Assembly (NCBI GenBank): GCA_029202985.1
Contig: CP119316.1
Span: forward strand, 1,674,001-1,738,000
Direction of reading: 5' to 3'
DNA from: Candidatus Andeanibacterium colombiense
GTDB lineage: Bacteria; Pseudomonadota; Alphaproteobacteria; Sphingomonadales; Sphingomonadaceae
Length of the DNA: 64,000 nucleotides
The notes under the pieces were generated by a model. The model saw nothing but the letters and a program-made list of their open reading frames with translations. It made no database searches and was not told the DNA's origin. Position numbers and translations under genes: made by a program. Below are positions 52,144 through 61,456 of this stretch, piece by piece; position 1 is the first letter of the stretch, and every line of letters starts with the position of its first letter.

Positions 52144-53142
52144 TCACAGGCGGTGATAGGCGCGGAACCATTCGACGAATTTCGGCACGCCTTCCTCGAT
52201 CGGAGTGGTCGGCTGGTAACCGAGGTCGCGGCGGATCGCCTCGATATCGGCGTAAGTCGCGGGAACGTCGCCCGGCTGCATCTCCAGCATCTCGAGCGCC
52301 GCGGTCTTGCCGCAGGCGGCCTCGATCAGGCCGATGACCTTCATCAACGGCTCAGAGCGGTTGTTGCCGATATTGTAGAGCGCATGCGGCTTGGTACTGC
52401 CACCGGCCTTCTCGGCCCCGTCGTCCACGGGCGGATGGTCGAGCACCGCGACCACGCCCGAGACGATGTCGTCGATATAGGTGAAGTCGCGGTACATATC
52501 GCCGTGGTTGAACACCTGGATCGGCCGCCCGGCGAGGATCGCCGAGGTGAACTTCCACAGGGCCATGTCGGGCCGGCCCCACGGGCCATAGACGGTGAAG
52601 AAGCGCAGCCCGGTGAGCGGGAAGCGGTAAAGATGGGCGTAGCTTTCGCTCATCAGTTCGTTCGCGCGCTTGGTCGCGGCATAGAGCGAGACCGGATGGT
52701 CGGCCCGGTCCTCGACCGCGAAAGGCAGCTTCGCATTGCCGCCATAGACCGAGCTCGAGCTGGCATAGACCATATGCGGGATCACCCGGTGCCGGGCGAG
52801 TTCGAGGAGGTTCAGATGCCCGACCAGATTGGCGCTGGCATAATCGTGCGGCGCGTCGATCGAATGGCGGACCCCGGCCTGCGCGCCGAGATGTACGATC
52901 GCGTCAAACTCCAGACCTCCAAGCGCCTCGTCGAGCGCGAGGCGATCGGAGAAATCGAGGTGCAGGAACGAAAAGCGGTTACCGCCCGCCGCCGCCAACC
53001 GGTCGCGCCGGGCCTGCTTGAGCGAGACCTCGTAATAGGAATTGAGGCTGTCGATCCCGACCACCTGATCGCCGCGCGCCAGCAGCCGTTCGGACAAAGC
53101 CGCGCCGATGAAGCCCGCGGCTCCGGTTACCAGAATACGCAT
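52144..53142 (-). CDS. NAD-dependent epimerase, UDP-glucuronate 4-epimerase-like
   Basis: A 332-residue extended SDR: GAAGFIG, HLGAQAGVRHSI, ASSSSVYGGN and the catalytic YAATK, with RFFTVYGPWGRPDMALWKF and DMYRDFTYIDD typical of CapI/LpsL UDP-glucuronate 4-epimerases. It would interconvert UDP-glucuronate and UDP-galacturonate for surface polysaccharide. ATG 53142 follows an upstream in-frame extension that lacks domain similarity. The exopolysaccharide priming gene lies 1.4 kb away. Confidence 0.9.
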   Translation of the reverse strand: MRILVTGAAGFIGAALSERLLARGDQVVGIDSLNSYYEVSLKQARRDRLAAAGGNRFSFLHLDFSDRLALDEALGGLEFDAIVHLGAQAGVRHSIDAPHDYASANLVGHLNLLELARHRVIPHMVYASSSSVYGGNAKLPFAVEDRADHPVSLYAATKRANELMSESYAHLYRFPLTGLRFFTVYGPWGRPDMALWKFTSAILAGRPIQVFNHGDMYRDFTYIDDIVSGVVAVLDHPPVDDGAEKAGGSTKPHALYNIGNNRSEPLMKVIGLIEAACGKTAALEMLEMQPGDVPATYADIEAIRRDLGYQPTTPIEEGVPKFVEWFRAYHRL

Positions 53143-53215
53143 CGGCAGGTCCCCTTCATCGGGCGGCAATAACACCAATGCGGGCCATTGCGAGGGCGCG
53201 GTTGGCCTCGCGGGC

Positions 53216-54106
53216 TCAGTCGCTCAAAAAACGGTAGCGGAACGCGTCCCCGTCGCGCTTCACGTAACCGGCAGAACTTCGGCGGAAATGCGCGGGGAAG
53301 CACACGGTGTCGGTATCGGCGACCTTCTCCATCGTCGCCTTGCGGACCTTGCTCGCCAGCACGCCATCGGCGTCGAAGGCGAAGGGGAGATCGTGGCGGA
53401 TCAGCTGGACCGGGTGGTGGATCACATCGCCCCAGAACATCCCGGGAGCACCGCCCGCCTGGGCGTTGACCGTGCAACAGCCGGGCGAATGGCCCGCGGC
53501 CGGTTCGAGCCAGATGCCGTCGCCGATCTCGCGGTGAACGATGCGGTCCTCGTCGACAATCTCGCCCTGTCCGGCCTCCATCACCGGAACGATGGAATCG
53601 AGGAAGGCTTCGTTGTGCAGTTCCTCGCCGTGCGGATTATCCCGGAAATATTCGAAGTCCCGTCGGCTGAATACGTAGCGGGCCTTCGGAAAGGTCGGCG
53701 TCCACCTGCCGTTGTCGAGCCTTGTGTTCCAGCCGACATGGTCGAAATGGAGATGGGTACACATCACCATATCGATGTCCCCCGGCTCGAACCCGGCGGC
53801 GCGCAGATTGCCGAGATAATTCGTGTCGAGCTGGTGGACCTCGGGCAGTGAACGGTTCTTGTGATTGCCGCAGCACGTATCGATCAGGATCGTCAGCCCG
53901 TCGAGTTCGATCACCCAGCTATGGACCGAGAAAGTCATCAGGCAGGTTTCGGGATCGGCGAAGATCTCGTCGGGCTGGTGGTACCAGCGCATCAGTCGCG
54001 CGAGGTCGCCGCCGGTGGTCCCGGGCAGCTGGCTCAGCAGGGGGACCGGACTGTCCATCTCGTGGACCTTGTGAACGACCATTCGGCCGAGCCGCAGCGG
54101 CTGCAT
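53216..54106 (-). CDS. MBL-fold metallo-hydrolase
   Basis: A 296-residue metallo-beta-lactamase-fold protein: motif 1 THLHFDHVGW, a later His in AAGHSPGCC, Asp in FWGDVIHH and a terminal FPAHF supply the dinuclear metal ligands. It resembles the quorum-quenching lactonase/AttM-like and other sphingomonad hydrolases; the substrate is unknown. ATG 54106 is preceded by AAGGGGAGAG. It is divergent from the sugar transferase gene. Confidence 0.88.
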   Translation of the reverse strand: MQPLRLGRMVVHKVHEMDSPVPLLSQLPGTTGGDLARLMRWYHQPDEIFADPETCLMTFSVHSWVIELDGLTILIDTCCGNHKNRSLPEVHQLDTNYLGNLRAAGFEPGDIDMVMCTHLHFDHVGWNTRLDNGRWTPTFPKARYVFSRRDFEYFRDNPHGEELHNEAFLDSIVPVMEAGQGEIVDEDRIVHREIGDGIWLEPAAGHSPGCCTVNAQAGGAPGMFWGDVIHHPVQLIRHDLPFAFDADGVLASKVRKATMEKVADTDTVCFPAHFRRSSAGYVKRDGDAFRYRFLSD

Positions 54107-54432
54107 CGCGCTCTCCCCTTTTGCCCGAAGATAGCCGTTTGCCTCGGGCCCTGCCAGCATGCACGTTCCGGAAACGGTGCGTTGCCCTATTCGCTATCAT
54201 TCTAATGAGACTGCGCGCCTGCAGCATGCGGTGAGCGCCTTGCCGGCCAGGAACTTCAGGGAGAACCCCCGGTTATTTTTTCGCCGGCGATCGCGCTGGG
54301 GATGCGGAAGGAACGCAGCGGCGCCCGGATTTGCAGCAGAAGAGGCGAAAATTCTTCTTTTAAGACAATCGCATATGGGGTAGCCGCAACTCCGGGTGAG
54401 GGGACGATGGCAGCCCGGCCGCGACGAACATG

Positions 54433-54449
54433 GTAAACCGCTTGTTTAC
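54433..54449. promoter_or_regulatory. Inverted repeat GTAAAC-N5-GTTTAC
   Basis: A perfect 6-bp-arm inverted repeat lies about 95 bases upstream of the sugar-transferase start, a typical dimeric regulator site. The regulator is unknown. Confidence 0.4.
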
Positions 54450-54502
54450 TCTGCACCGTTACCAACGGGAATGGGTTCACTCGCTAACGAAAGTTGCCAT
54501 GG

Positions 54503-54531
54503 TGCATTGCAATAATTTGTGCATTGCAATA
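54503..54531. promoter_or_regulatory. Tandem direct repeats TGCATTGCAATA upstream of sugar transferase
   Basis: Two identical 12-bp repeats begin at 54503 and 54520, 17 bases apart (nearly two helical turns). They end just before the ribosome binding site GAGGTG (54533-54538). This arrangement suggests tandem operator sites or a leader element that controls the following gene. Confidence 0.55.
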
Positions 54532-54544
54532 TGAGGTGTAGTCG

Positions 54545-56002
54545 ATGGATGGTACCGACATAGCGACGCACATACGCCCCGCCGAGCTCACGCCGGCCTA
54601 TTACAGCGTATCGGAAGCAGCGGTGGAAGCGGTGAGCTTCCCATCGCTCGACGCGCGCCTGGCCGAATTGCGTTCCGTCAAGTTCAAGCGTCACGCCCTC
54701 GGGCTCGCGCTGCTGGGTTCCGACGTCTTCGCCGGCCTGCTGGCCGTGGTACTGAGCCAGTTTTCCTATGACGGCACGGTGGATTTCGGCCTCGCCCTCG
54801 CGGTCGTCGCCGCGTGCTTCCCGGTCTATTTCCTCGCCTCGCTGCAGACCGGGTCACACAACCCGGTGGTCGCGCGCCGGATCACCGACAGTGTCCGCAG
54901 CTCCGGAATGGCGTTCCTGGTCACCGCCGCGATCTTCTTCGGCGCGTTGTTCGCGACCAAGATCGGCCCTGAAGTTTCGCGCCTGCAGGTCGGCGAAGCG
55001 ATGCTCTTCTGCCTGGTGTTCGGCATCGCGGGACGGGTCGCGATCGCCCGCCGCACCCGGGATACCTTCGGTGCCCAGCCATTTGCCGACCTGTGCATCT
55101 ATGACGACGTGCCGTTCTCGGCGGGCCGCGGCAAGGGCGCGATCCGCGCAAGCGACATCGGCCTCGACCCCAATCTCGGACGGCCGGACATGGTTTCGCG
55201 CCTGGGCGATCTTGCCCGCGGGATGGACCGGGTGGTGGTCCACTGCCCGCGCACCAAGCGCGAAGCGTGGTCGCGCGCGCTGAAATGCCTCGACGTCCGT
55301 TCAGAGATCGTGATGCCCGAGTTGACTGATTTGATGCCGCTCGACGTGCGCTATCGCAACGGCGAGGTGAGCATGGTTCTCGCCAACGGCCCGCTCCGCT
55401 GGAACCAGCAATGGGCCAAGGCGATCTTCGATTATTGCGTCGCGCTGGTTGCGGTGATCCTGGCCTCGCCCCTGATGCTGCTACTCGCTCTCGCGGTGAA
55501 GCTGGAAAGCAAAGGTCCGGCGCTGTTCAAGCAGGAACGCATCGGCCTCGGCAACCGCCGGTTTCAGATTTGGAAGTTCCGCACCATGCGGGTCGAGCAG
55601 ACCGATCATACCGGCGCGGTCTCGGCCCGCCGCGACGACGACCGGGTGACGAAGGTCGGCCGCTTCCTGCGCCGCACCAGCCTCGATGAACTGCCGCAGT
55701 TCTTCAACGTGCTCGCCGGCCAGATGAGCATCATCGGCCCCCGCCCCCACGCGGTCGGCTCGCGCGCCGAGGAACTGCTGTTCTGGGATATCGATCAGCG
55801 TTACTGGCACCGCCATTCGGTCAAGCCCGGGATCACCGGCCTTGCGCAGATCCGCGGTTTCCGCGGCGCAACGGTGAAGCGCAACGATCTCGAGCAGCGG
55901 CTCTACGCCGATCTCGAATATGCCGCCAACTGGTCGCTGCTGAGCGATATCCGTATCCTGATGCAGACCTTCGGCGTGCTGCTTCACCGCAACGCTTATT
56001 AA
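54545..56002 (+). CDS. Exopolysaccharide priming sugar transferase (polyprenyl-phosphate HPT family)
   Basis: A 485-residue protein with an N-terminal membrane region of about four or five helices, a soluble linker, one helix (FDYCVALVAVILASPLMLLL) and a C-terminal bacterial sugar transferase domain: FKQERIGLGNRRFQIWKFRTM, RRTSLDELPQFFNVLAG, MSIIGPRPHA and VKPGITGLAQIRG. It transfers a hexose-1-phosphate to undecaprenyl phosphate, the first step of exopolysaccharide synthesis (GumD/WcaJ/SpsB type). GAGGTG precedes the ATG. Confidence 0.92.
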   Translation: MDGTDIATHIRPAELTPAYYSVSEAAVEAVSFPSLDARLAELRSVKFKRHALGLALLGSDVFAGLLAVVLSQFSYDGTVDFGLALAVVAACFPVYFLASLQTGSHNPVVARRITDSVRSSGMAFLVTAAIFFGALFATKIGPEVSRLQVGEAMLFCLVFGIAGRVAIARRTRDTFGAQPFADLCIYDDVPFSAGRGKGAIRASDIGLDPNLGRPDMVSRLGDLARGMDRVVVHCPRTKREAWSRALKCLDVRSEIVMPELTDLMPLDVRYRNGEVSMVLANGPLRWNQQWAKAIFDYCVALVAVILASPLMLLLALAVKLESKGPALFKQERIGLGNRRFQIWKFRTMRVEQTDHTGAVSARRDDDRVTKVGRFLRRTSLDELPQFFNVLAGQMSIIGPRPHAVGSRAEELLFWDIDQRYWHRHSVKPGITGLAQIRGFRGATVKRNDLEQRLYADLEYAANWSLLSDIRILMQTFGVLLHRNAY

Positions 56003-56035
56003 GCCGAGCCGATAAGCCAGGCCGGCGCGTGACGG

Positions 56036-57454
56036 TCAGTCCGCCGCGCCCGCTCCCTGCCAGCCCCCGCCCAGCGCCTTGTAAAGCGCGATCGCGGAAG
56101 ACGCCCGGACCGCCCGCGCTTCGGCTTCCTTGCGTTCTGCCCCGGCCAGCCGCAGGCGCGCCTGATCGAGCTGAATGCGGCTGGTCTCGCCCCGATCGAA
56201 CAGCATATGTGCCAGCGCGTAGGCCTCCCGCTCGCGGGCGAGCGAGGCGTGGACATTGGGCGCCGCGGCAACGCTGGCCGCATAGCGGTTGGCGGCGCCC
56301 TCGGTCTCGCTCAGCGCCTTGACCAGCGCGCCTTCGTAAGCGGCAGCCTGCTGGTCGGCGCGCGCGCCAGCGGCGCGGATCTGCGCGCGGACCCGGCCCA
56401 TTGCGAAGATCGGCCAGTGAAAGCTTGGCCCGACCGAATAGCGGATGCTGCCCGAATCCGTCAGATCGTCCGCGTGCTGGGCCTGTACGCCGATGGTGCC
56501 GAGCAGGCTGATGCGCGGATAGAGATCGGCCTTGGCCACGCCGATCCCGGCGGTCGCGGCGGCGAGGTCCTGTTCCGCGATGCGGATGTCCGGCCGCCGT
56601 TCGAGCAGATCGGAGCGAATCCCGCTGGCGATGGCGGCGGGCGGAAGAGGCACCATGGCGCTGCTCGCCAGCAGGCTCGGCACGAGATCCTCGGGCGGCG
56701 AGCCGACCAGCGCTGCAAGCCGATAGGCCGAGCCCGAAACGTCGCTGCGGGCCTGCGCCAGCAGCGCCTTGCGCGCCTCGAGATCGGCCACCGCCTGATC
56801 CGCCTCGAGCCTGGAGCCCTCGCCGTGATCCAGACGCAAACTCGCGAGCTCGGCGATGCTCGCGCTTGCTTCCTGTTCTGCGGTCGCGCTCGCGAGATCC
56901 TCCTGCGCGCGGCGAAATTCGATATAGGTCCGCGCGATCTCGGCGGTGAGCGAGACCACCGCGTCGCGCCGCGCCCATTCGGCCGCCCCTTCCTGCCCGC
57001 GCGCCTGCTCGATCGTGCGGCTGGCCTTGCCCCACAGATCGATTTCCCAGCTTGCGTCGAACCCGGCGTCGATCAGCGGATAGGTCGGGTCGAAACCCGG
57101 GATGTTGCCGATCGGGATCTGGCCGTTCTCGCTTGCCTTGTTGAGCGTCGCGCCGCCGCTGGCATTGACCTGCGGCCCGAGCCCACCTTGTGCCGCCTCG
57201 CGCAAGGCCCGCGCCTCGGCGATCCGGGCGGTCGCCTGCTTCAGGTCTGGGCTGGCCGCGAGCGCTCGTTCGATCAGGCCGGTCAGCGTCGGATCCCCGA
57301 ACTGCTCCCACCACTTTGCATCGACTGGCGCGGTCGAGGCCGGTTCGATCCAGTCGTGCGAAGCCATCGCGCTGGCCGGGCGCTGGTAATCGGGTCCGAC
57401 CGCGCAGCCGGCCAAGGCAAGCAGCGGCAGGAGGAGGAGAGGGCGAAAGCGCAT
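56036..57454 (-). CDS. Outer-membrane efflux lipoprotein (OprM/NodT family)
   Basis: A 472-residue RND-type outer-membrane factor with lipobox LALAGC, DPTLTGLIERALAASPDL and SRRPDI-like LLERRPDIRIAEQDL, with two repeated coiled-coil halves. It forms a trimeric channel-tunnel across the outer membrane and periplasm. It lies 4 bases downstream of two ABC permease genes, so here it serves an ABC exporter, not an RND pump. Confidence 0.92.
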   Translation of the reverse strand: MRFRPLLLLPLLALAGCAVGPDYQRPASAMASHDWIEPASTAPVDAKWWEQFGDPTLTGLIERALAASPDLKQATARIAEARALREAAQGGLGPQVNASGGATLNKASENGQIPIGNIPGFDPTYPLIDAGFDASWEIDLWGKASRTIEQARGQEGAAEWARRDAVVSLTAEIARTYIEFRRAQEDLASATAEQEASASIAELASLRLDHGEGSRLEADQAVADLEARKALLAQARSDVSGSAYRLAALVGSPPEDLVPSLLASSAMVPLPPAAIASGIRSDLLERRPDIRIAEQDLAAATAGIGVAKADLYPRISLLGTIGVQAQHADDLTDSGSIRYSVGPSFHWPIFAMGRVRAQIRAAGARADQQAAAYEGALVKALSETEGAANRYAASVAAAPNVHASLAREREAYALAHMLFDRGETSRIQLDQARLRLAGAERKEAEARAVRASSAIALYKALGGGWQGAGAAD

Positions 57455-57458
57455 CGGA

Positions 57459-58553
57459 TCACTCCATTCGCGAACGGAACAGCCAGGCCGATGCCGAAAG
57501 CGTCACGATCGCGATCAGCACCAGCGGCCAGAGTTGGTGGAAGACATCACTCGCCGGCATGCCCTTGAGAAACAGGCCCTGGACGATGACGAGGAAATAG
57601 CGCGCCGGATTGGCATAGGTCAGCACCTGCAGCCAATGCGGCATGTTCGCGATCGGGCTGGCATAGCCCGACAGCAGGATCAGCGGATTGGTGATCACGA
57701 AATTGCCGAGGAAGCTCTGCTGCTGGGTCATCGACAGGGAGGAAACGAACATCCCGACCCCGATCAGCGCGAGCAGATAAACCACTAGCGACAGGAAAAA
57801 CAACAGCACCGAGCCGGCGAACGGAATGCCGAACACGAATTGCCCGACCAGCAGATAGACCGAACCGTTGAGCCCGCCGACGAGGAACGACGGCACGATC
57901 TTGCCGATCAAGATCTCGTGCAGCCGCAGCGGCGAGACCAGCAGCTGGTCGAATGTCCCCATCTCGCGTTCGCGCGAGACAGTCTGCGCGGTGATCGCGA
58001 GCCCCGAGATCGAGACGATCACCACGATCAGCGCCGGGATCGTGAACCACACGAAATCGAGCGCCGGATTGAACCAGTTGGTGATCTGCGCGCCGCCTTC
58101 GCGCATTTGCGGCACCGTATCGGCGCCCATCTCGGCGGTGATCCGCGAGATATAGCCCGACACGATCTGCGCCGCGTTGGAGCGCCGCCCGTCGAGCACC
58201 AGCCCGACCTGGGCCGGTTGCCCGCGGGTAAGCGCCCGGTCGAAGCCGTCCTCGATCACCAGCGCGGCGATCACGTCCTGATGCTCGATCGCGTGGCGAA
58301 GCTCGGCGGACGAGCGCAGGAACACGATCTTGCGGAAATTCGGGCTGCCGTCGATCCGCTGGATCAATTCGGCCGAATGCGCGCCGCCCGACCGGTCGAG
58401 CACCGCGATGTCGACGTTGCGCACATCGAGCGTGGTCGCGAAGGTGAACACGAACAATTGCAGCAGCGGCGGCAGCACCAGCACGATGCGCGACTTCGGA
58501 TCGCGCAAAAGCTGCCAGATCTCCTTGATGATGATGGCCCTGAGCCGGGTCAT
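57459..58553 (-). CDS. ABC-2 type transporter permease (YbhR-like)
   Basis: A 364-residue permease with helix 1 after IIIKEIWQLLRDPKSR, a large periplasmic domain and five C-terminal helices containing QTVSREREMGTFDQLLVSPL, the ABC-2/LinA signature. With the next gene it would form the heterodimeric membrane part of a drug or lipid exporter. The ATG overlaps the upstream permease stop (ATGA). Confidence 0.9.
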   Translation of the reverse strand: MTRLRAIIIKEIWQLLRDPKSRIVLVLPPLLQLFVFTFATTLDVRNVDIAVLDRSGGAHSAELIQRIDGSPNFRKIVFLRSSAELRHAIEHQDVIAALVIEDGFDRALTRGQPAQVGLVLDGRRSNAAQIVSGYISRITAEMGADTVPQMREGGAQITNWFNPALDFVWFTIPALIVVIVSISGLAITAQTVSREREMGTFDQLLVSPLRLHEILIGKIVPSFLVGGLNGSVYLLVGQFVFGIPFAGSVLLFFLSLVVYLLALIGVGMFVSSLSMTQQQSFLGNFVITNPLILLSGYASPIANMPHWLQVLTYANPARYFLVIVQGLFLKGMPASDVFHQLWPLVLIAIVTLSASAWLFRSRME

Positions 58554-59698
58554 CAGTCGAGGCTCCGGCGGGTCGCGCGAAACGAGAGGAAGAAGAAAAA
58601 GAACCCGAAGCCCAGCATCATCGCGATATTCGGCAGGAACAGGCTCCACACGTCGCCGGTGAGGAACAAGGTCTGGAGCGCCGGGATCAGATAGCGGGCC
58701 GGCACCGCATAGGTGATCGCCTGGATCCACACCGGCATCGAGGGGATTTCGTAGAGGAAGCCCGAGAGCAGGAAGGTCGGCAGGAACGACGCGATCAGCC
58801 CGATCTGGCTCGCGACGAACTGGTTCTTGGTCGCCGAGGAGATGAACAGCCCGAGCCCGAGCGCCGGCATCAGGAAGGCCGCGGCGATCAGGTAGAGCGC
58901 CAGCAGCGATCCACGGAACGGCAGGCCGAAGATCGCGACCGCGATCACCACGCAGACCGTCATCGAAGCGAGCGCGAGGAAGAAATAGGGGATGATCTTG
59001 CTCGCGATGAATTCGATCATCGTGACCGGGGTCGCCATGATCGCCTCCATCGTCCCGCGTTCCCATTCGCGCGCGACCACCAGCGCGGTCAGCAGCGTGC
59101 CGATGATCGTCATCACGATCGCGATCGCGCCGGGAACGAGGAAATAGCGGCTCTTGAGGCCCGGATTGTACCACACCCTTGTGCTGACATCGATCGTCGG
59201 TGTCGGGGGCGCTTTCGCGAGCCCCTCGTTCGCCGCCCAGCTCTGGAACACGCCCTGCGCCTGCGCGGCGACGAATTGGGCGGTATTGGGCTCCGACCCG
59301 TCGGCCACGATCTGGATCGCCGGCAGCCGGCCCTGATGCACCTGCCGCCCGAAATCCTGCGGCACCACCACCATGCCCTTGATCTTGCTGCCGATCATCA
59401 TCCGCCGCGCTTCGGCGCGGTCGCGGGTGATGTCGGCCGCGAAATAGGGCGAATGGCGATAGGATTGCGCGAGGCCGAGCGCCGGGGCGCTGCTGTCCTC
59501 CATCACCACCGCGATCCGGGTACCCGAGGTATCGAGCGAAATCCCGTAACCGAACAGGAACAGCAGCAGCAGCGGCAGCGCCAGCGCGACGAGGAAGGTC
59601 GAGGGATCGCGCACGATCTGCGCGAATTCCTTGATCATCATCGCGCGCAACCGGCGATAGTCGAAGCGCTTCGACGGCGAGGGCGCGGACACGCTCAT
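58553..59698 (-). CDS. ABC-2 type transporter permease (YbhS-like)
   Basis: A 381-residue permease paralogous to its neighbour: MMIKEFAQIVRDPSTFLVAL, a periplasmic domain, then TALVVAREWERGTMEAIMATP and five helices. The ATG at 59698 overlaps the stop of the ATP-binding gene. Together with its partner it matches E. coli YbhS/YbhR in order and size. Confidence 0.9.
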   Translation of the reverse strand: MSVSAPSPSKRFDYRRLRAMMIKEFAQIVRDPSTFLVALALPLLLLFLFGYGISLDTSGTRIAVVMEDSSAPALGLAQSYRHSPYFAADITRDRAEARRMMIGSKIKGMVVVPQDFGRQVHQGRLPAIQIVADGSEPNTAQFVAAQAQGVFQSWAANEGLAKAPPTPTIDVSTRVWYNPGLKSRYFLVPGAIAIVMTIIGTLLTALVVAREWERGTMEAIMATPVTMIEFIASKIIPYFFLALASMTVCVVIAVAIFGLPFRGSLLALYLIAAAFLMPALGLGLFISSATKNQFVASQIGLIASFLPTFLLSGFLYEIPSMPVWIQAITYAVPARYLIPALQTLFLTGDVWSLFLPNIAMMLGFGFFFFFLSFRATRRSLD

Positions 59699-61449
59699 GC
59701 GGCCTCTTTCTCGCCCGCGTCGCGCTTGCGGTCGCTTTCCTCGATCAGTGCGATGAACGCATCCTCCATCGTCGGATCGTCGCCGGTGGTGAGCGAGGCC
59801 GCCTGATGCTTCAGCGCATCGGGCGTGCCGGTCGCGATCTGCTCGCCGCGATAGATCAGCGAGACGTCGTCGCAATATTCGGCCTCGTCCATGAAATGCG
59901 TGGTGACGAGCACCGTCACGCCCTTCTCGACCAGCCCGTTGATATGGGTCCAGAACATCCGCCTAGTGACGGGATCGACGCCCGAGGTCGGCTCGTCGAG
60001 GAACAGCACCGGCGGCTCGTGCATCACCGCGCAGGCGAGCGCGAGGCGCTGCTTGAACCCCAGCGGCAATTCGCCCGCGTTCATGTTCAGCGTGTCACCG
60101 AGCTCGAAGATCTCGGCCATCGCCGCTTTCGCGCGGCGCGCATCGGCGCGGCCGAGATTATAGGCCCCAGCGAAGAAATCGAGGTTCTGGCCGACGCTGA
60201 GCTCGCCATAGAGCGAGAATTTCTGCGCCATGTAGCCGAGCGAGGCGCGGGCCTCCGCGGCCGAGTGGCGCAGATCGTTGCCGGCCACCGCACCTTGCCC
60301 TTCGCTTGGTGAAAGCAGCCCGCAGAGCATCTTGAAGGTGGTCGATTTGCCCGCGCCATTGGGGCCGAGCAGGCCGAAGATCTGGCCCTGCGGGATCGAG
60401 AAATCCATGTCGCGCGCGGCGACGAAATCGCCGAAGCGCTTGGTCAGCCCCCTGGCCTCGATCGCCGGACGGTCGCTCGGCGGGATAATGCGGTAGTTTT
60501 CGGCGAGCGCGCTGGTGCCCTTGGGCCCGCCGCCGAGGATCTCGATGAAGCCGTCCTCGAACCGCGCCGGTGCCTGCGCGAGTGTGGTAGCCGGCCCACC
60601 GCCAAAGCTCGCCGCCGGGGGAACCGGGCACCCGTCGCGCACCAGCAGCCGAAGCGCCCGGCCCTGGATCGTGCCGTCGATAATGTCGGGCCGGTCGAGC
60701 GTATGGGTGAGAAAGCGGCGCCGTTCCCCGGTGAAGCCCCTGACCTGAATCACCCGCCCCTCGACCCGCCCGGTCAGCTCACGGGGCGGCCCCTCGAACA
60801 GCAACTCGCCTTCGTTGAGCAGATAGACCCGGTCGCATCTCTCGGCTTCGTCGAGATAGGCGGTCGACCACAATATGCCGATGCCCTCGCCGGTCAGATC
60901 CTGCACCATCGCCCACAGCTCGCGGCGCGAGATCGGATCGACCCCCACGCCCGGTTCGTCGAGCAGCATCAGCTTCGGAGTGCGCACCAGCGTGCAGGCG
61001 AGGCCGAGCTTCTGCTTCATCCCGCCCGACAACTTGCCGGCGAGGCGATCCTGGAAGCGGGCCAGATCGGTGAATTCGAGCAGGCGGGCGAAGGTGGCCT
61101 CCTTGTCTTCCGACGGCAGCGCGCGCAGCTCCGCATAGAGATCGAGGTTCTGGCGCACGGTCAAATCTTCGTAGAGCCCGAAGCGCTGCGGCATGTAGCC
61201 GAGCTGGTCGAGCATCGCCGCCGGCTTCTGCCCGAGGATCGCCGCCACGCCCTCATCCGCGTGGAGCAGGCCGGCGAGGATCCGGATCAGCGTGGTCTTG
61301 CCCGCGCCGTCGGGCCCGACCAGCCCAGTGATCTTGCCCGCCTCGACCGTCATCGACACCCCGCCCAACGCCGGCGCCGCAGCGCCCGCGAAACGCTTCA
61401 CGATGTTCGTGGCGCTTGCGATCGGTTCGGGGGCGACAGGATCGGGCAT
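59695..61449 (-). CDS. Tandem ABC ATP-binding protein (YbhF-like)
   Basis: A 584-residue protein with two fused ABC domains. Domain 1 has Walker A GPDGAGKTT, signature LSGGMKQK and Walker B LMLLDEPG. Domain 2 has GPNGAGKST, a degenerate signature LPLGFKQR and VLFLDEPTSGVD. This fused pair with a weak second signature is typical of YbhF. It energises the YbhS/YbhR-type permeases. It lies 7 bases after the HlyD-type gene. Confidence 0.92.
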   Translation of the reverse strand: MPDPVAPEPIASATNIVKRFAGAAAPALGGVSMTVEAGKITGLVGPDGAGKTTLIRILAGLLHADEGVAAILGQKPAAMLDQLGYMPQRFGLYEDLTVRQNLDLYAELRALPSEDKEATFARLLEFTDLARFQDRLAGKLSGGMKQKLGLACTLVRTPKLMLLDEPGVGVDPISRRELWAMVQDLTGEGIGILWSTAYLDEAERCDRVYLLNEGELLFEGPPRELTGRVEGRVIQVRGFTGERRRFLTHTLDRPDIIDGTIQGRALRLLVRDGCPVPPAASFGGGPATTLAQAPARFEDGFIEILGGGPKGTSALAENYRIIPPSDRPAIEARGLTKRFGDFVAARDMDFSIPQGQIFGLLGPNGAGKSTTFKMLCGLLSPSEGQGAVAGNDLRHSAAEARASLGYMAQKFSLYGELSVGQNLDFFAGAYNLGRADARRAKAAMAEIFELGDTLNMNAGELPLGFKQRLALACAVMHEPPVLFLDEPTSGVDPVTRRMFWTHINGLVEKGVTVLVTTHFMDEAEYCDDVSLIYRGEQIATGTPDALKHQAASLTTGDDPTMEDAFIALIEESDRKRDAGEKEAA

Positions 61450-61456
61450 GGCCGGC

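Larger units (their letters stand above)
54107..54544. other. Long divergent regulatory region upstream of the sugar transferase
   Basis: 438 bases between the MBL-hydrolase and sugar-transferase starts. They contain an AT-rich stretch about 54270-54370 with a weak AGAAGA/TCTTCT hairpin and T-run, the GTAAAC repeat (54433-54449) and two direct repeats close to the start codon (54503-54531). I see no convincing gene. The length suggests complex control of exopolysaccharide priming. Confidence 0.45.
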
